A stretch of 39,386 bases of DNA from assembly GCA_964418565.1 (NCBI GenBank), contig CAYQMB010000015.1, positions 1 through 39,386 on the forward strand, in the 5' to 3' direction. The position numbers and the translations under genes were made by a program. The notes under the pieces were generated by a model. The model saw only the letters and a list, made by a program, of their open reading frames with translations, searched no databases and was not told the DNA's origin. Shown here piece by piece: positions 28,171-35,593 of the stretch. Within the stretch, counting starts at the first letter, position 1; every line of letters begins with the position of its first letter. The stretch is from JAQIBY01 sp964418565 (GTDB lineage Bacteria > Bacteroidota > Bacteroidia > Bacteroidales > ML635J-15).

Positions 28171-28202
28171 TTTGGCTATAATACTTTTTTTTTATAATTT
28201 TG
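28171..28202 (+). promoter_or_regulatory. Bacteroidota sigma-70-type promoter of the GNAT-racemase operon
   Basis: TTTG (28171-28174), a 20-bp spacer, then TAATTTTG (28195-28202) match exactly the TTTG-N(19-21)-TAnnTTTG promoter form of Bacteroidota. Transcription would start near 28209, giving a leader of about 85 nt before the GNAT ATG at 28295. Confidence 0.7.
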
Positions 28203-28294
28203 AGCTAATTCTATGGAAAATCAATTGCCATTTAACATAGCCAATCGCAATCAGATTACTAAAAATCATATACATAATCTAAAAACTAAATATT

Positions 28295-28732
28295 ATGGAA
28301 ATTAGTGTATTTAATGAAAAACAACCAATGCCAGAAGATGTAAAAAATGAAACTGCGGATTTTCTTTACAAACATCTTGATGAGTTTGGAGATCCCAGGG
28401 AAGACATCATGAAATCCATGAAATTTGCCCTGAAAGAAACCGACTCGTTTGGCGGATTTATTCTTGTTGGCAGGGTAGATGGAGACATCAAAGGAGCCGT
28501 GGTTGTGAACAAAACCGGTATGGACGGCTACATTCCTGAAAATATTCTCGTTTACATTGCAGTTCACCGTGATCAGCGCGGAAAAGGGATGGGCAAAAAA
28601 CTCATGCAGAAAACCATTGACACAGCTAAAGGCGATGTAAAATTGCATGTTGAACCCAACAACCCGGCAAAATTTCTTTATGAAAAAGTCGGATTTACAA
28701 ATAAATACCTGGAAATGAGGTATAAAAAATAA
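28295..28732 (+). CDS. GNAT-family N-acetyltransferase
   Basis: A 145-aa cytosolic acetyl-CoA-dependent acetyltransferase. Motif A is clear (IAVHRDQRGKGMGKKLM, with Q94-R95-G96-K97-G98-M99-G100 as the pyrophosphate loop) and motif B follows (LHVEPNNPAKFLYEKVGF). The acceptor is unknown. It has its own promoter and lies 4 bp upstream of an amino-acid racemase gene with which it must be co-transcribed. That suggests an amine or amino acid substrate linked to the racemase reaction, but this is inference from context. Confidence 0.92.
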   Translation: MEISVFNEKQPMPEDVKNETADFLYKHLDEFGDPREDIMKSMKFALKETDSFGGFILVGRVDGDIKGAVVVNKTGMDGYIPENILVYIAVHRDQRGKGMGKKLMQKTIDTAKGDVKLHVEPNNPAKFLYEKVGFTNKYLEMRYKK

Positions 28733-28736
28733 GCCT

Positions 28737-29807
28737 ATGGCCTTTGTAGTACTTGACAGAAAAAAATTAAAACGCAACTACACCTATCTTGAGAAGTTGT
28801 TTAAAAAACATACAATCGAGTGGGGTGTGGTTACCAAAATGCTTTGTGGCAATAAGGCCTACCTTAAAGAAGTTATCGACCTCGGTATAAACGAGTTGTG
28901 TGACTCCAGGGTAAGCAACCTCAAGACCATTAAAAGCATCAGTGAAGATGTACAAACCATTTACATCAAACCACCGGCTAAGCGTGCCATCAGATCAATT
29001 GTAAAATACGCTGACATCAGCCTCAATACACAGTTAAGTACCATTGAGCTGCTGAGCGATGAAGCCCAGAAGCAAAATAAAATCCACAAAGTGATTATCA
29101 TGGTGGAAATGGGCGAGCTGCGCGAAGGTGTGATGCGGAACGATGTGGTAGATTTTTATGAAAAAATCTTCCGGCTTCCCAACATCAGTGTTATCGGTAT
29201 TGGCACAAACCTTAGCTGCCTGTACGGCGTGCTGCCAAACCAGGATAAGCTTATTCAGCTTAACCTGTATAAGCAATTGATTGAATCCAAATTTAACCGG
29301 AAAATCAAGTATGTCTCGGGCGGATCTTCTGTTACCATTCCACTGATCAAGCAAAAGCTGTTGCCAAAAGGCATCAATCATTTTCGTGTGGGTGAAACCT
29401 TGTTCATGGGAACAAATGTTTACGATGGAACTCCACTGGAGGATATGGAAAACGATGTGCTCAGGCTTTACGCTGAAATCATTGAGCTTACCAAAAAGCC
29501 AACCGTTCCGGAAGGTGACATGGGCTCCAATGTGGAAGGCAAAAGCTTTGAGTTTGATGAAGATGAATACGGTAAAAAATCATACCGTGCCATCCTCGAC
29601 GTTGGCCTCCTTGATATTGAAACCGAACACCTGACACCGGTTGACGAAGACGTTGAAATTGCCGGTGCCAGCTCTGACATGATCGTAATCGACCTGAAAA
29701 AGAACGAACAAAACTACCAGGTTGGCGATCTGCTTGAATTTAACATCGACTATATGGGTGCCCTGCGCTTATTCAATTCAAATTACATTGACAAACGCGT
29801 GGTGTAA
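28737..29807 (+). CDS. PLP-dependent amino-acid racemase, alanine-racemase N-terminal fold (Orr/YhfX-like)
   Basis: A 356-aa fold-type III PLP enzyme. The PLP lysine is Lys34 in EWGVVTKMLCGN. Other expected elements are VEMGELREGV (barrel strand with substrate-side residues), GIGTNLSC, the phosphate-binding SGGSSVTIPL, and FRVGETLFMG. It resembles ornithine racemase and YhfX-type proteins more than biosynthetic Alr: the N-terminal barrel dominates and the short C-terminal beta part (DVGLLDIETEHLTPVD..., VGDLLEFNIDYMGALRLFNS) is of the Orr kind. The likely reaction is interconversion of L and D forms of an amino acid, perhaps ornithine. It is the second gene of the GNAT operon and ends at a strong terminator. 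Confidence 0.88.
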   Translation: MAFVVLDRKKLKRNYTYLEKLFKKHTIEWGVVTKMLCGNKAYLKEVIDLGINELCDSRVSNLKTIKSISEDVQTIYIKPPAKRAIRSIVKYADISLNTQLSTIELLSDEAQKQNKIHKVIIMVEMGELREGVMRNDVVDFYEKIFRLPNISVIGIGTNLSCLYGVLPNQDKLIQLNLYKQLIESKFNRKIKYVSGGSSVTIPLIKQKLLPKGINHFRVGETLFMGTNVYDGTPLEDMENDVLRLYAEIIELTKKPTVPEGDMGSNVEGKSFEFDEDEYGKKSYRAILDVGLLDIETEHLTPVDEDVEIAGASSDMIVIDLKKNEQNYQVGDLLEFNIDYMGALRLFNSNYIDKRVV

Positions 29808-29830
29808 CACCGTATTAACACAAAAAAAAA

Positions 29831-29863
29831 GGCTGTCCGCTGATTAGCGGACAGCCTTTTTTT
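29831..29863 (+). terminator. Bidirectional rho-independent terminator after the racemase
   Basis: A perfect 10-bp stem, GGCTGTCCGC (29831-29840) with GCGGACAGCC (29847-29856), 6-nt loop, A-run on the left and T-run on the right. It sits between convergent genes and can serve both. Confidence 0.92.
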
Positions 29864-29881
29864 CGTTCTCATTATCGCAAT

Positions 29882-31039
29882 TTATTCAACATGCATAATG
29901 GTTATCCGGTATTGCTTGTCTTTATATGTGGCATCATCAGGATAAAACAGCCATAATCCATCTGTTGATACTCTGGAATAAACGCTACCCTCAACACCTG
30001 TTTCAGTTTTTCCCTGACTCACCCAGTCACTAAAGGTCGAGTTTAATTTAATTTCAGCACTCAAAACCCTCGTATTGGTATCATCGTAGCCTGTAGGATA
30101 AGCAATATTCAGATAGTTATTAGTTGCATCAGTAGTTCCGGTAAGCTCCATAACTTCCTGTATAACCACTCCGTTAGCACCAACTTTGGCACCACCTTCA
30201 ACATGCAGGTTGGTTTCGGGTGAAGCCGTACCGATACCTACCTGTTTTGTCTGGTCAATTGTCAGAGCAGGGTCCGGATCACTGATTGAATAACTCGGTG
30301 TGATCTTAAATTTAGATCCATCGGATTGATCCATACCAATTCCAAAGTTTGAGGTTGTACCATCAAGGTAAAAACCAAGGGTAGCATCACCAGCACCATC
30401 CTGTGACAAAAACATCTGAGAATTTGTCATATCATTGTTTCTCACCACTTCAAATTCCGCAACAGGAATGTTGGTTCCAATTCCAACATCAGAGCCGTTA
30501 TCGTAATATAAATAACTGCCATTATCTATCCAGTGGACATTCTCTGCCATGGTTGCTGTATTGGCATGCATGGCAAATGGCACACTTAACAACTGGCTTG
30601 TTCCCATTAGCATACCATCCACTGATATACTGATAAAATAATCGTTCACAGACCAGCTTAAAGCGGATAAATCATTCACGGATCCTATTTCCAGCGATAC
30701 CAGACCATAGGCATTTGTTGTCACCATATGGCTTTCTGTAAATACAGACGTACCACTGGCTGATCCTTCAAGAATTTCAACATCCACGGTTACCGACTGG
30801 TTTTCCATTAACTGACCTGAGCTGTTTCTCAACACGGCCTGGTAAGAAAATGAAGCCGGTGAACTCTGCAGCGATTTTTCATCTACAGAAGCAGCATCAC
30901 TTTCATTGGTGGTTTCTGCTTCTATGGTCATTTGACCGTTTACTTTCATATCTGTTTCCTGTGCATTAACACTTGTTGCAAAAGCCATGGCGAAAATGGC
31001 CATAAAACTCATTGCGATTTTTGTAATTTTTGTATTCAT
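29882..31039 (-). CDS. Secreted protein with tail-fibre-like repeats
   Basis: A 385-aa protein with a signal peptide (ending TSVNAQ). Residues 60-155 (SFSYQAVLRNSSGQLM, VTVDVEIL, GLVSLEIGS, LSVPFAMHANTA) are the N-terminal beta domain common to Bacteroidota secreted proteins related to tail-fibre or collagen-like stalks. Then come stalk-type segments with VGIGTNIPVAEFEV and VGIGTASPETNLHVEGG, as in phage tail fibres. No T9SS C-terminal domain is visible, and the C-terminus (KQYRITIMHVE) is a beta-rich head. It is the second gene of an operon, 17 bp after the small type A T9SS protein. An extracellular structural or binding role is plausible but not shown. Confidence 0.82.
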   Translation of the reverse strand: MNTKITKIAMSFMAIFAMAFATSVNAQETDMKVNGQMTIEAETTNESDAASVDEKSLQSSPASFSYQAVLRNSSGQLMENQSVTVDVEILEGSASGTSVFTESHMVTTNAYGLVSLEIGSVNDLSALSWSVNDYFISISVDGMLMGTSQLLSVPFAMHANTATMAENVHWIDNGSYLYYDNGSDVGIGTNIPVAEFEVVRNNDMTNSQMFLSQDGAGDATLGFYLDGTTSNFGIGMDQSDGSKFKITPSYSISDPDPALTIDQTKQVGIGTASPETNLHVEGGAKVGANGVVIQEVMELTGTTDATNNYLNIAYPTGYDDTNTRVLSAEIKLNSTFSDWVSQGKTETGVEGSVYSRVSTDGLWLFYPDDATYKDKQYRITIMHVE

Positions 31040-31056
31040 AATTTCTCTCCCTTTTT

Positions 31057-31533
31057 TTACTGTTTAATCAATTGAATTGTTTTCACACGTTCTGATCCGT
31101 CAGTGATTTCCAGGACATACACACCTGATTGGTATGCACTAAAATCCATCGTCAGCTGATCGGACATTGCCTGTTTCTTTTCCAAAACCCGGCCATTGCT
31201 GTTGTAAACCGTTAATACCGGGGTTTGCAATCTACTGGCATCGTACTGAACATGCAGACTGGATCCAACCGGATTTGGCCAGACCTGTATATCCACATTG
31301 GCCTCAGGTTCAACAGAGGTAATGATCATATTCCCCTGAATAAAACCCTGGGTTAATATGTAACTTGCGTTGGCATAATTTGCCGTAACCGGCTCGCCAA
31401 TCACAAAATCCATACTGTTACCGCCAGAGGCATAACTACCACCGGAGGTACCTTTAACACTCCGGCTTATTTCCTGTGACTGCCCTGCCAGAAAAATCAA
31501 TAAGGCAGGTAAAATTGTCAAAATGTGTTTCAT
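31057..31533 (-). CDS. Small T9SS type A cargo protein
   Basis: A secreted protein of 158 aa. The frame extends upstream to 31608, but the Met at 31533 is preferred: an AGGAG lies 6 bp before it and it opens a signal peptide (MKHILTILPALLIFLAGQSQ). After a short region with SFVxGEPV-like sequence (MDFVIGEPVTANYANASY, LTQGFIQGN) comes a Por-type sorting domain covering the last 80 residues: IQVWPNPVGSSLHV, LTVYNSNGRVL, YQSGVYVLEI, KTIQLIKQ. This domain directs export through the T9SS and surface attachment. Little cargo remains outside the sorting domain (about 50 aa). First gene of a two-gene minus-strand operon. Confidence 0.88.
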   Translation of the reverse strand: MKHILTILPALLIFLAGQSQEISRSVKGTSGGSYASGGNSMDFVIGEPVTANYANASYILTQGFIQGNMIITSVEPEANVDIQVWPNPVGSSLHVQYDASRLQTPVLTVYNSNGRVLEKKQAMSDQLTMDFSAYQSGVYVLEITDGSERVKTIQLIKQ

Positions 31534-31855
31534 AAATTTCTCCTGTTTTGGTTCGTAGGTTAAAGAGATCCACAACACTTTTGTTTTCAGCAACTTGAGA
31601 AAAATCACTCCTTTTATACTTCCACTTTTTAGGAAAACATTAACACTTTCCGCTTGTCATGCTATTTTTATTGATTCTAAATTAAAATTCCTGATCATCC
31701 TTTTGTGCTTATTTTTTATACTTTTCTAAAGCTTATTTTATTCTTATTGAGATATATCTCAGAATCATACGGATGTTTTTAAAAATTCATCTTATCTTTA
31801 TGGATTATCAGCATGCAAATCATCTAAGCATTGAAATCATAAAAAACACAAGAAT
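31534..31855. promoter_or_regulatory. Divergent intergenic region with a 14-bp perfect palindrome
   Basis: A 322-bp AT-rich gap between the divergent T9SS operon and the MuiA-family gene. It carries the perfect palindrome TGAGATATATCTCA (31748-31761), 94 bp before the plus-strand ATG. A near-consensus -7 element (TATCTTTA, 31793-31800) lies upstream of the plus-strand gene. No ORF with support is seen. Confidence 0.4.
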
Positions 31856-33502
31856 ATGAAACGCATCAGCATTACTTTAACACTCATCATGTTCAGTCTT
31901 TTGGCGCTTGCCAAAGAAGAAACCAAACTGCAAACTAAACCTGAACATATCACAGTTTACACTTCCGGAGCTGAAATCAACCGTTCAGCAGAATTTTCCA
32001 TTCAGGAAGGACGTCAAACCATCGTTTTTGACAGCCTGTCTCCCTACATTAATGCCAACAGTATACAGGCAACCGGTAAGGGCGATTTTGTGATTCTTGA
32101 TGTCAACTTTCGCACCCACCAACCAGATCCGCTTAAAAGCAACAAGAGCATGCCTCCCCGCATTAAAAAAGAAATCAACCTGTTGGAAGATTCCATTCGC
32201 CTAAAAGGCTATGTGGTGAGTGATTTCAATAATCAGATTCAGGTACTGGAATCGGAGAAAAACCTACTGCTGAACAACGCGCTTGTGAGAGGAAATGGAG
32301 GAGATACCATTCCGGAACTTAAGCAAACCATGGCATTTTTCCGGGAAAAGCTTAACAACATCAACAAGGAACTTTTACAGCTAAGAAAAGACATCTACCC
32401 GCATAATAAGGAGATGCAACGGATGAACAAGCGCCTGGCAGAGCTAAAACAGTGGAATCAAAGAAACAACAGCACATCCGGGCAAGCTGTACCCCAGATA
32501 GCAATCAGCATCATTGGCAACAGCAACAACACCGGCAGTATGGATATCTCCTATCTTGTTAACAATGCCGGCTGGAGTGCTTCCTATGACATTCGTGCTA
32601 ATGAGGATGAAAATGTCAATCTGATTTACAAAGCCAAAGTGCATCAAAATACGGGCAAAGCGTGGAAAGATGTCAGTCTGACATTGTCAACACTCAACCC
32701 GAACCAGCAATTCAGCAAACCTGTTTTGCCGGTATTGTACGCATATTATCAACAACAAAACCGGTACCCGACACACAGCAGCCGGAGAACAGAGCAATCC
32801 GCCAACCTACCTTCCCTTTCAGATGCTGAAATGACTCAGGCTCAAACACCGGCAGGCTCAGCATACCAGCACACATCTGCGGTAAGCTCCATGCTGAATG
32901 TTGAATATCAGGTGGATCTTGATTTTGAAATACCAGCTGACGGTCAATATCATACCATCCCGATACAAAACAAAGAACTGGGAGCCGAATTCAAATATTA
33001 CGCTGCACCACGCATCGACAAAAAAGCTTACTTAATGGCCAAAATCACAGACTGGCACGATCTTGATTTACTACAGGGTCAGGCAAACCTGTATTTCAAC
33101 GGTCGCTACACCGGTAAAACGAACATTTCACCGCAGACAACACAGGACAGCATGGAAATTGCGCTGGGGAAAGCCAACGGCATCATCGTTTCGCGTGAAA
33201 AAGACACACAGGAAGAAAAACCGCAGCTTGTAGGATCATGGATAACAGAAACCCTCACCTATGAAATCACTTTACGTAACAGCACAAGTCGCAAAGCAAA
33301 TATCGGCGTGGAGGATGCCATCCCTCACAGCTCTACAGATGAAATAAGAATTAACCTTACAGAAAAAGACGGAGCGGATTTTAATGAAAAAACATCTCAT
33401 CTTAGCTGGGATGTAGAAATACCAGCCGGCAAAGAAAAAACCCTCAAATACACATATACGGTAAAATACGATAAAAACAAACCCTTGAATATCAATTACT
33501 AG
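31856..33502 (+). CDS. MuiA-family protein (DUF4140/DUF4139)
   Basis: A 548-aa secreted or periplasmic protein. The signal peptide spans about 1-19 (ending ALA). A DUF4140-type N-terminal domain at about 30-125 (ITVYTSGAEINRSAEF, IVFDSLSPYINANSIQ) is followed by a coiled-coil-prone charged segment (about 120-210). The DUF4139 domain runs from about 225 to the end, with the typical YLVNNAGWSASYDIRA entry and a final WDVEIPAGKEKTLKYTYTVKYD strand. The family name comes from a mucoidy inhibitor; the biochemical role is not known. Length is normal for the family. It is monocistronic, with a terminator 16 bp after the stop. Confidence 0.9.
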   Translation: MKRISITLTLIMFSLLALAKEETKLQTKPEHITVYTSGAEINRSAEFSIQEGRQTIVFDSLSPYINANSIQATGKGDFVILDVNFRTHQPDPLKSNKSMPPRIKKEINLLEDSIRLKGYVVSDFNNQIQVLESEKNLLLNNALVRGNGGDTIPELKQTMAFFREKLNNINKELLQLRKDIYPHNKEMQRMNKRLAELKQWNQRNNSTSGQAVPQIAISIIGNSNNTGSMDISYLVNNAGWSASYDIRANEDENVNLIYKAKVHQNTGKAWKDVSLTLSTLNPNQQFSKPVLPVLYAYYQQQNRYPTHSSRRTEQSANLPSLSDAEMTQAQTPAGSAYQHTSAVSSMLNVEYQVDLDFEIPADGQYHTIPIQNKELGAEFKYYAAPRIDKKAYLMAKITDWHDLDLLQGQANLYFNGRYTGKTNISPQTTQDSMEIALGKANGIIVSREKDTQEEKPQLVGSWITETLTYEITLRNSTSRKANIGVEDAIPHSSTDEIRINLTEKDGADFNEKTSHLSWDVEIPAGKEKTLKYTYTVKYDKNKPLNINY

Positions 33503-33517
33503 ATAACACACACCTCC

Positions 33518-33550
33518 AAAGGCCATTCGCCGGGCAGCGAATGGCCTTTC
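33518..33550 (+). terminator. Rho-independent terminator after the MuiA-family gene
   Basis: A perfect 10-bp stem, GGCCATTCGC (33521-33530) with GCGAATGGCC (33537-33546), loop CGGGCA, flanked by AAA and TTT, then a T-rich tail. Confidence 0.88.
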
Positions 33551-33587
33551 TTATTTGCCAAAAGCTTTCATGTCGGATTTTTCCAAC

Positions 33588-33614
33588 TTTGATATTTTAT
33601 TTTTTGTATATTTG
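33588..33614 (+). promoter_or_regulatory. Candidate promoter of the outer-membrane barrel gene
   Basis: TATATTTG (33607-33614) matches the TAnnTTTG -7 element. A TTTG lies at 33588-33591, but the 15-bp spacer is shorter than usual. It would give a leader of about 65 nt before the ATG at 33687. Confidence 0.45.
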
Positions 33615-33686
33615 CGATATAATTAGAGCATTGTAAACCAAGTTATACCATTCAAAAGCGTTACTAAACCATTAAAACCCTATACT

Positions 33687-34271
33687 ATGAAAAATTTACT
33701 AGCTTTTATCTCAATCGCCATTTTGGCAACAACACAAATCAACGCTCAGGAAGGTGTTACCCCTTCCTTCAACAAGAGCGACAAAGTTCTTAATCTGGGG
33801 ATAGGCCTTGGCAGCACATATTACTCTGGCACCTACTACTCTACAACACTGCCACCCGTTTCCGCATCTTTTGAAATGGGTGTTGCAGACGAACTCATCG
33901 ACGGAAAAGGTGTCATTGGTGTTGGCGGTTATGTCGGTTATTCCGCTTACAAATGGGAAAACACATATCCCGGGTACGGCACATACGGATACAAATACAC
34001 CAACCTTGTTATTGGTGCACGTGGTGCCTTCCATTATCCTCTCGTTGACAAATTAGACCTGTATACAGGTATTATGTTGGGGTACAATATTGTATCTTCC
34101 AGCGAATTCGGCGATGTCTATTATGGATATGACTATAGCACGCAATCCAGCTCTGTTGCCTGGTCCTATTATGTTGGTGGTCGCTACTATGTTTCTAACA
34201 GCTTTGCTGTAATGGCTGAGCTTGGCTATGGCATTGCTTACCTGAATCTTGGCATTTCTTTAAAGTTTTAA
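33687..34271 (+). CDS. Small outer-membrane beta-barrel protein
   Basis: A 194-aa protein with a signal peptide (MKNLLAFISIAILATTQINAQ) followed by alternating aromatic/small residues arranged as about eight amphipathic strands (VLNLGIGLGSTYYS, GVIGVGGYVGYSAY, TNLVIGARGAFHYP, LDLYTGIMLGYNIV, VAWSYYVGGRYYVS, FAVMAELGYGIAYLNLGISLKF). It ends in Phe, as BAM substrates do. It is unusually Tyr- and Gly-rich. No specific function can be read. It is monocistronic with its own promoter candidate and terminator. Confidence 0.85.
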   Translation: MKNLLAFISIAILATTQINAQEGVTPSFNKSDKVLNLGIGLGSTYYSGTYYSTTLPPVSASFEMGVADELIDGKGVIGVGGYVGYSAYKWENTYPGYGTYGYKYTNLVIGARGAFHYPLVDKLDLYTGIMLGYNIVSSSEFGDVYYGYDYSTQSSSVAWSYYVGGRYYVSNSFAVMAELGYGIAYLNLGISLKF

Positions 34272-34293
34272 AACGCATACAAACATTGTTGCA

Positions 34294-34328
34294 AGCCTTC
34301 CGGATAGTTTCGGAAGGCTCTATTTTTT
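34294..34328 (+). terminator. Rho-independent terminator after the barrel gene
   Basis: A perfect 9-bp stem, AGCCTTCCG (34294-34302) with CGGAAGGCT (34311-34319), 8-nt loop, then a T-run (34323-34328). It overlaps the end of the convergent hydrolase gene. Confidence 0.88.
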
Positions 34329-35270
34329 CAGGGACTTTTTCAACACATGCAAAACATGCCTGCGTAAGGCATCAAAATGAATTACACCTGTCAGGTGACC
34401 GGTTTTTACAACCTCCAGCGGACACCCCTGATAACTATGCTTCTGCACCTTATACTCCACATAACGATCATACAGAGCAAGCACAGGATACACATTTTCA
34501 TCCTTAACAGCATCAAATTCATCCTTAAAATTCATTAACCTGCGAACCTTCTCACGCGTACCATTGTCCTTTAAAGCTGTAAACTTTTTGTATCGGCCAT
34601 TGGTAAACAAATCACCAAGCATAGTGCCGGCAAGCATAGGGATGTACACATCAGCCGTGTTGTATTTTGCACGATGATAATTGCTTACAAATCCGCCCAG
34701 ACTCAAGCCACTTACAAACAACCTGTTTGGATTATGCAGGCGGATTTTCTGTACCAGCGCTTCAACCAGCCTTGTGGATGCCACGAACATTGAAACACAA
34801 TTCTCAAGTTTCCTTAACTTTTCCTGATGCTCACGATAGGTTAAATCATGAAAGGGTGCCCGGATAACAATTAAATTGCATTCAAATTGCTTCTCATGTT
34901 TCACAAAAATATGATAAAAAGAACTTTTCGCCGATGTGCCATACTCCAGAGGACGCTCGTTATTGCCATGATGGTAAATGATGGTAGGAAATTCTGAACC
35001 CAGCCATTTCTCGATACGGAAATCTGCATAATATTTTCCCGTTTGCATGCTGATTTCAACACGATGCGTACCCACTTCCTTAAGCTCAGGGATTTCCAGC
35101 GTTGCCGTTTCCAGCAAAGATGATGGTGTCGGGCTCTCTGCACTTTCCGAAAACATGCGCTGCCGACGCGCGAATAAGGCCCTGATGTCAATTGATAAAT
35201 TATCGAGAATTGAATGTCTGTTCATGGGTCTGACTTGTATTTTGAATGCAAAAGATAACAAATAATTCAC
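34320..35270 (-). CDS. Alpha/beta hydrolase
   Basis: A serine hydrolase of 316 aa; a second possible Met at residue 16 (35225) would give 301 aa, and the start is unsettled. The oxyanion region is IIYHHGNNERP (98-107). The nucleophile elbow is SGLSLGG with Ser190. The acid is probably Asp268 (ALYDRYVEY) and the base His292 (KTGHLTG), so a full catalytic triad is present. There is no signal peptide in the shorter form, so it is probably cytosolic. The substrate is unknown. Its stop lies inside the terminator hairpin of the convergent barrel gene. Confidence 0.85.
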   Translation of the reverse strand: MNYLLSFAFKIQVRPMNRHSILDNLSIDIRALFARRQRMFSESAESPTPSSLLETATLEIPELKEVGTHRVEISMQTGKYYADFRIEKWLGSEFPTIIYHHGNNERPLEYGTSAKSSFYHIFVKHEKQFECNLIVIRAPFHDLTYREHQEKLRKLENCVSMFVASTRLVEALVQKIRLHNPNRLFVSGLSLGGFVSNYHRAKYNTADVYIPMLAGTMLGDLFTNGRYKKFTALKDNGTREKVRRLMNFKDEFDAVKDENVYPVLALYDRYVEYKVQKHSYQGCPLEVVKTGHLTGVIHFDALRRHVLHVLKKSLKK

Positions 35271-35593
35271 GCATTGACATGCTTTTGTTTATAAATTCAC
35301 CCTCGCAAACCTTTCAACCCCCGCGTAGCTTGCCAGCCAGTGGTCTGCGAATTCACTGCGACAGTATAATACCTTCCTCCTGGTCAATCCCGACAGGCTA
35401 AAGGCTAGCGCACCGGCGAAAACATGCCAGGTCTGCATGCATTGCAGGAATACAGGTTGCTTTAACACAACCTACCTGACAGATTCAGGAGTAGGAATCG
35501 GACCATCTTCCATCATTATCCACTATAAAAATCTGGCATGTAAAAAAATCCTGCTATTTTTGTGACGCATTTGTAAATAAACAAGAAATAACC
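35271..35593. repeat. Intergenic region upstream of valS with element-like sequence
   Basis: A 323-bp gap with no supported ORF. The middle part is more GC-rich than the flanks and contains TGCCAGCCAGTG (35331-35342), identical to 38298-38309 downstream of valS, and ACCGGC...AAACAT.GCC near 35411-35430, resembling 38409-38428. It looks like a degraded copy of an interspersed element. AGGTTG and CAACCT form a small inverted repeat near 35454-35472. The valS promoter candidate lies at its right end. Confidence 0.45.
35532..35562 (+). promoter_or_regulatory. Candidate promoter of valS
   Basis: TCTG (35532-35535, one mismatch to TTTG), a 19-bp spacer and TATTTTTG (35555-35562, full match to TAnnTTTG). 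It would start transcription about 25 nt before the ATG at 35594. Confidence 0.5.

Noticed and set aside
34286..34507. Plus-strand ORF of 73 aa over the barrel-gene terminator
   Set aside because: It runs through a strong terminator and lies antisense to the hydrolase gene; composition is not protein-like.
35271..35593. T-box leader or riboswitch upstream of valS
   Set aside because: No T-box sequence, specifier hairpin or terminator is seen, and T-boxes are not expected for Bacteroidota valS.
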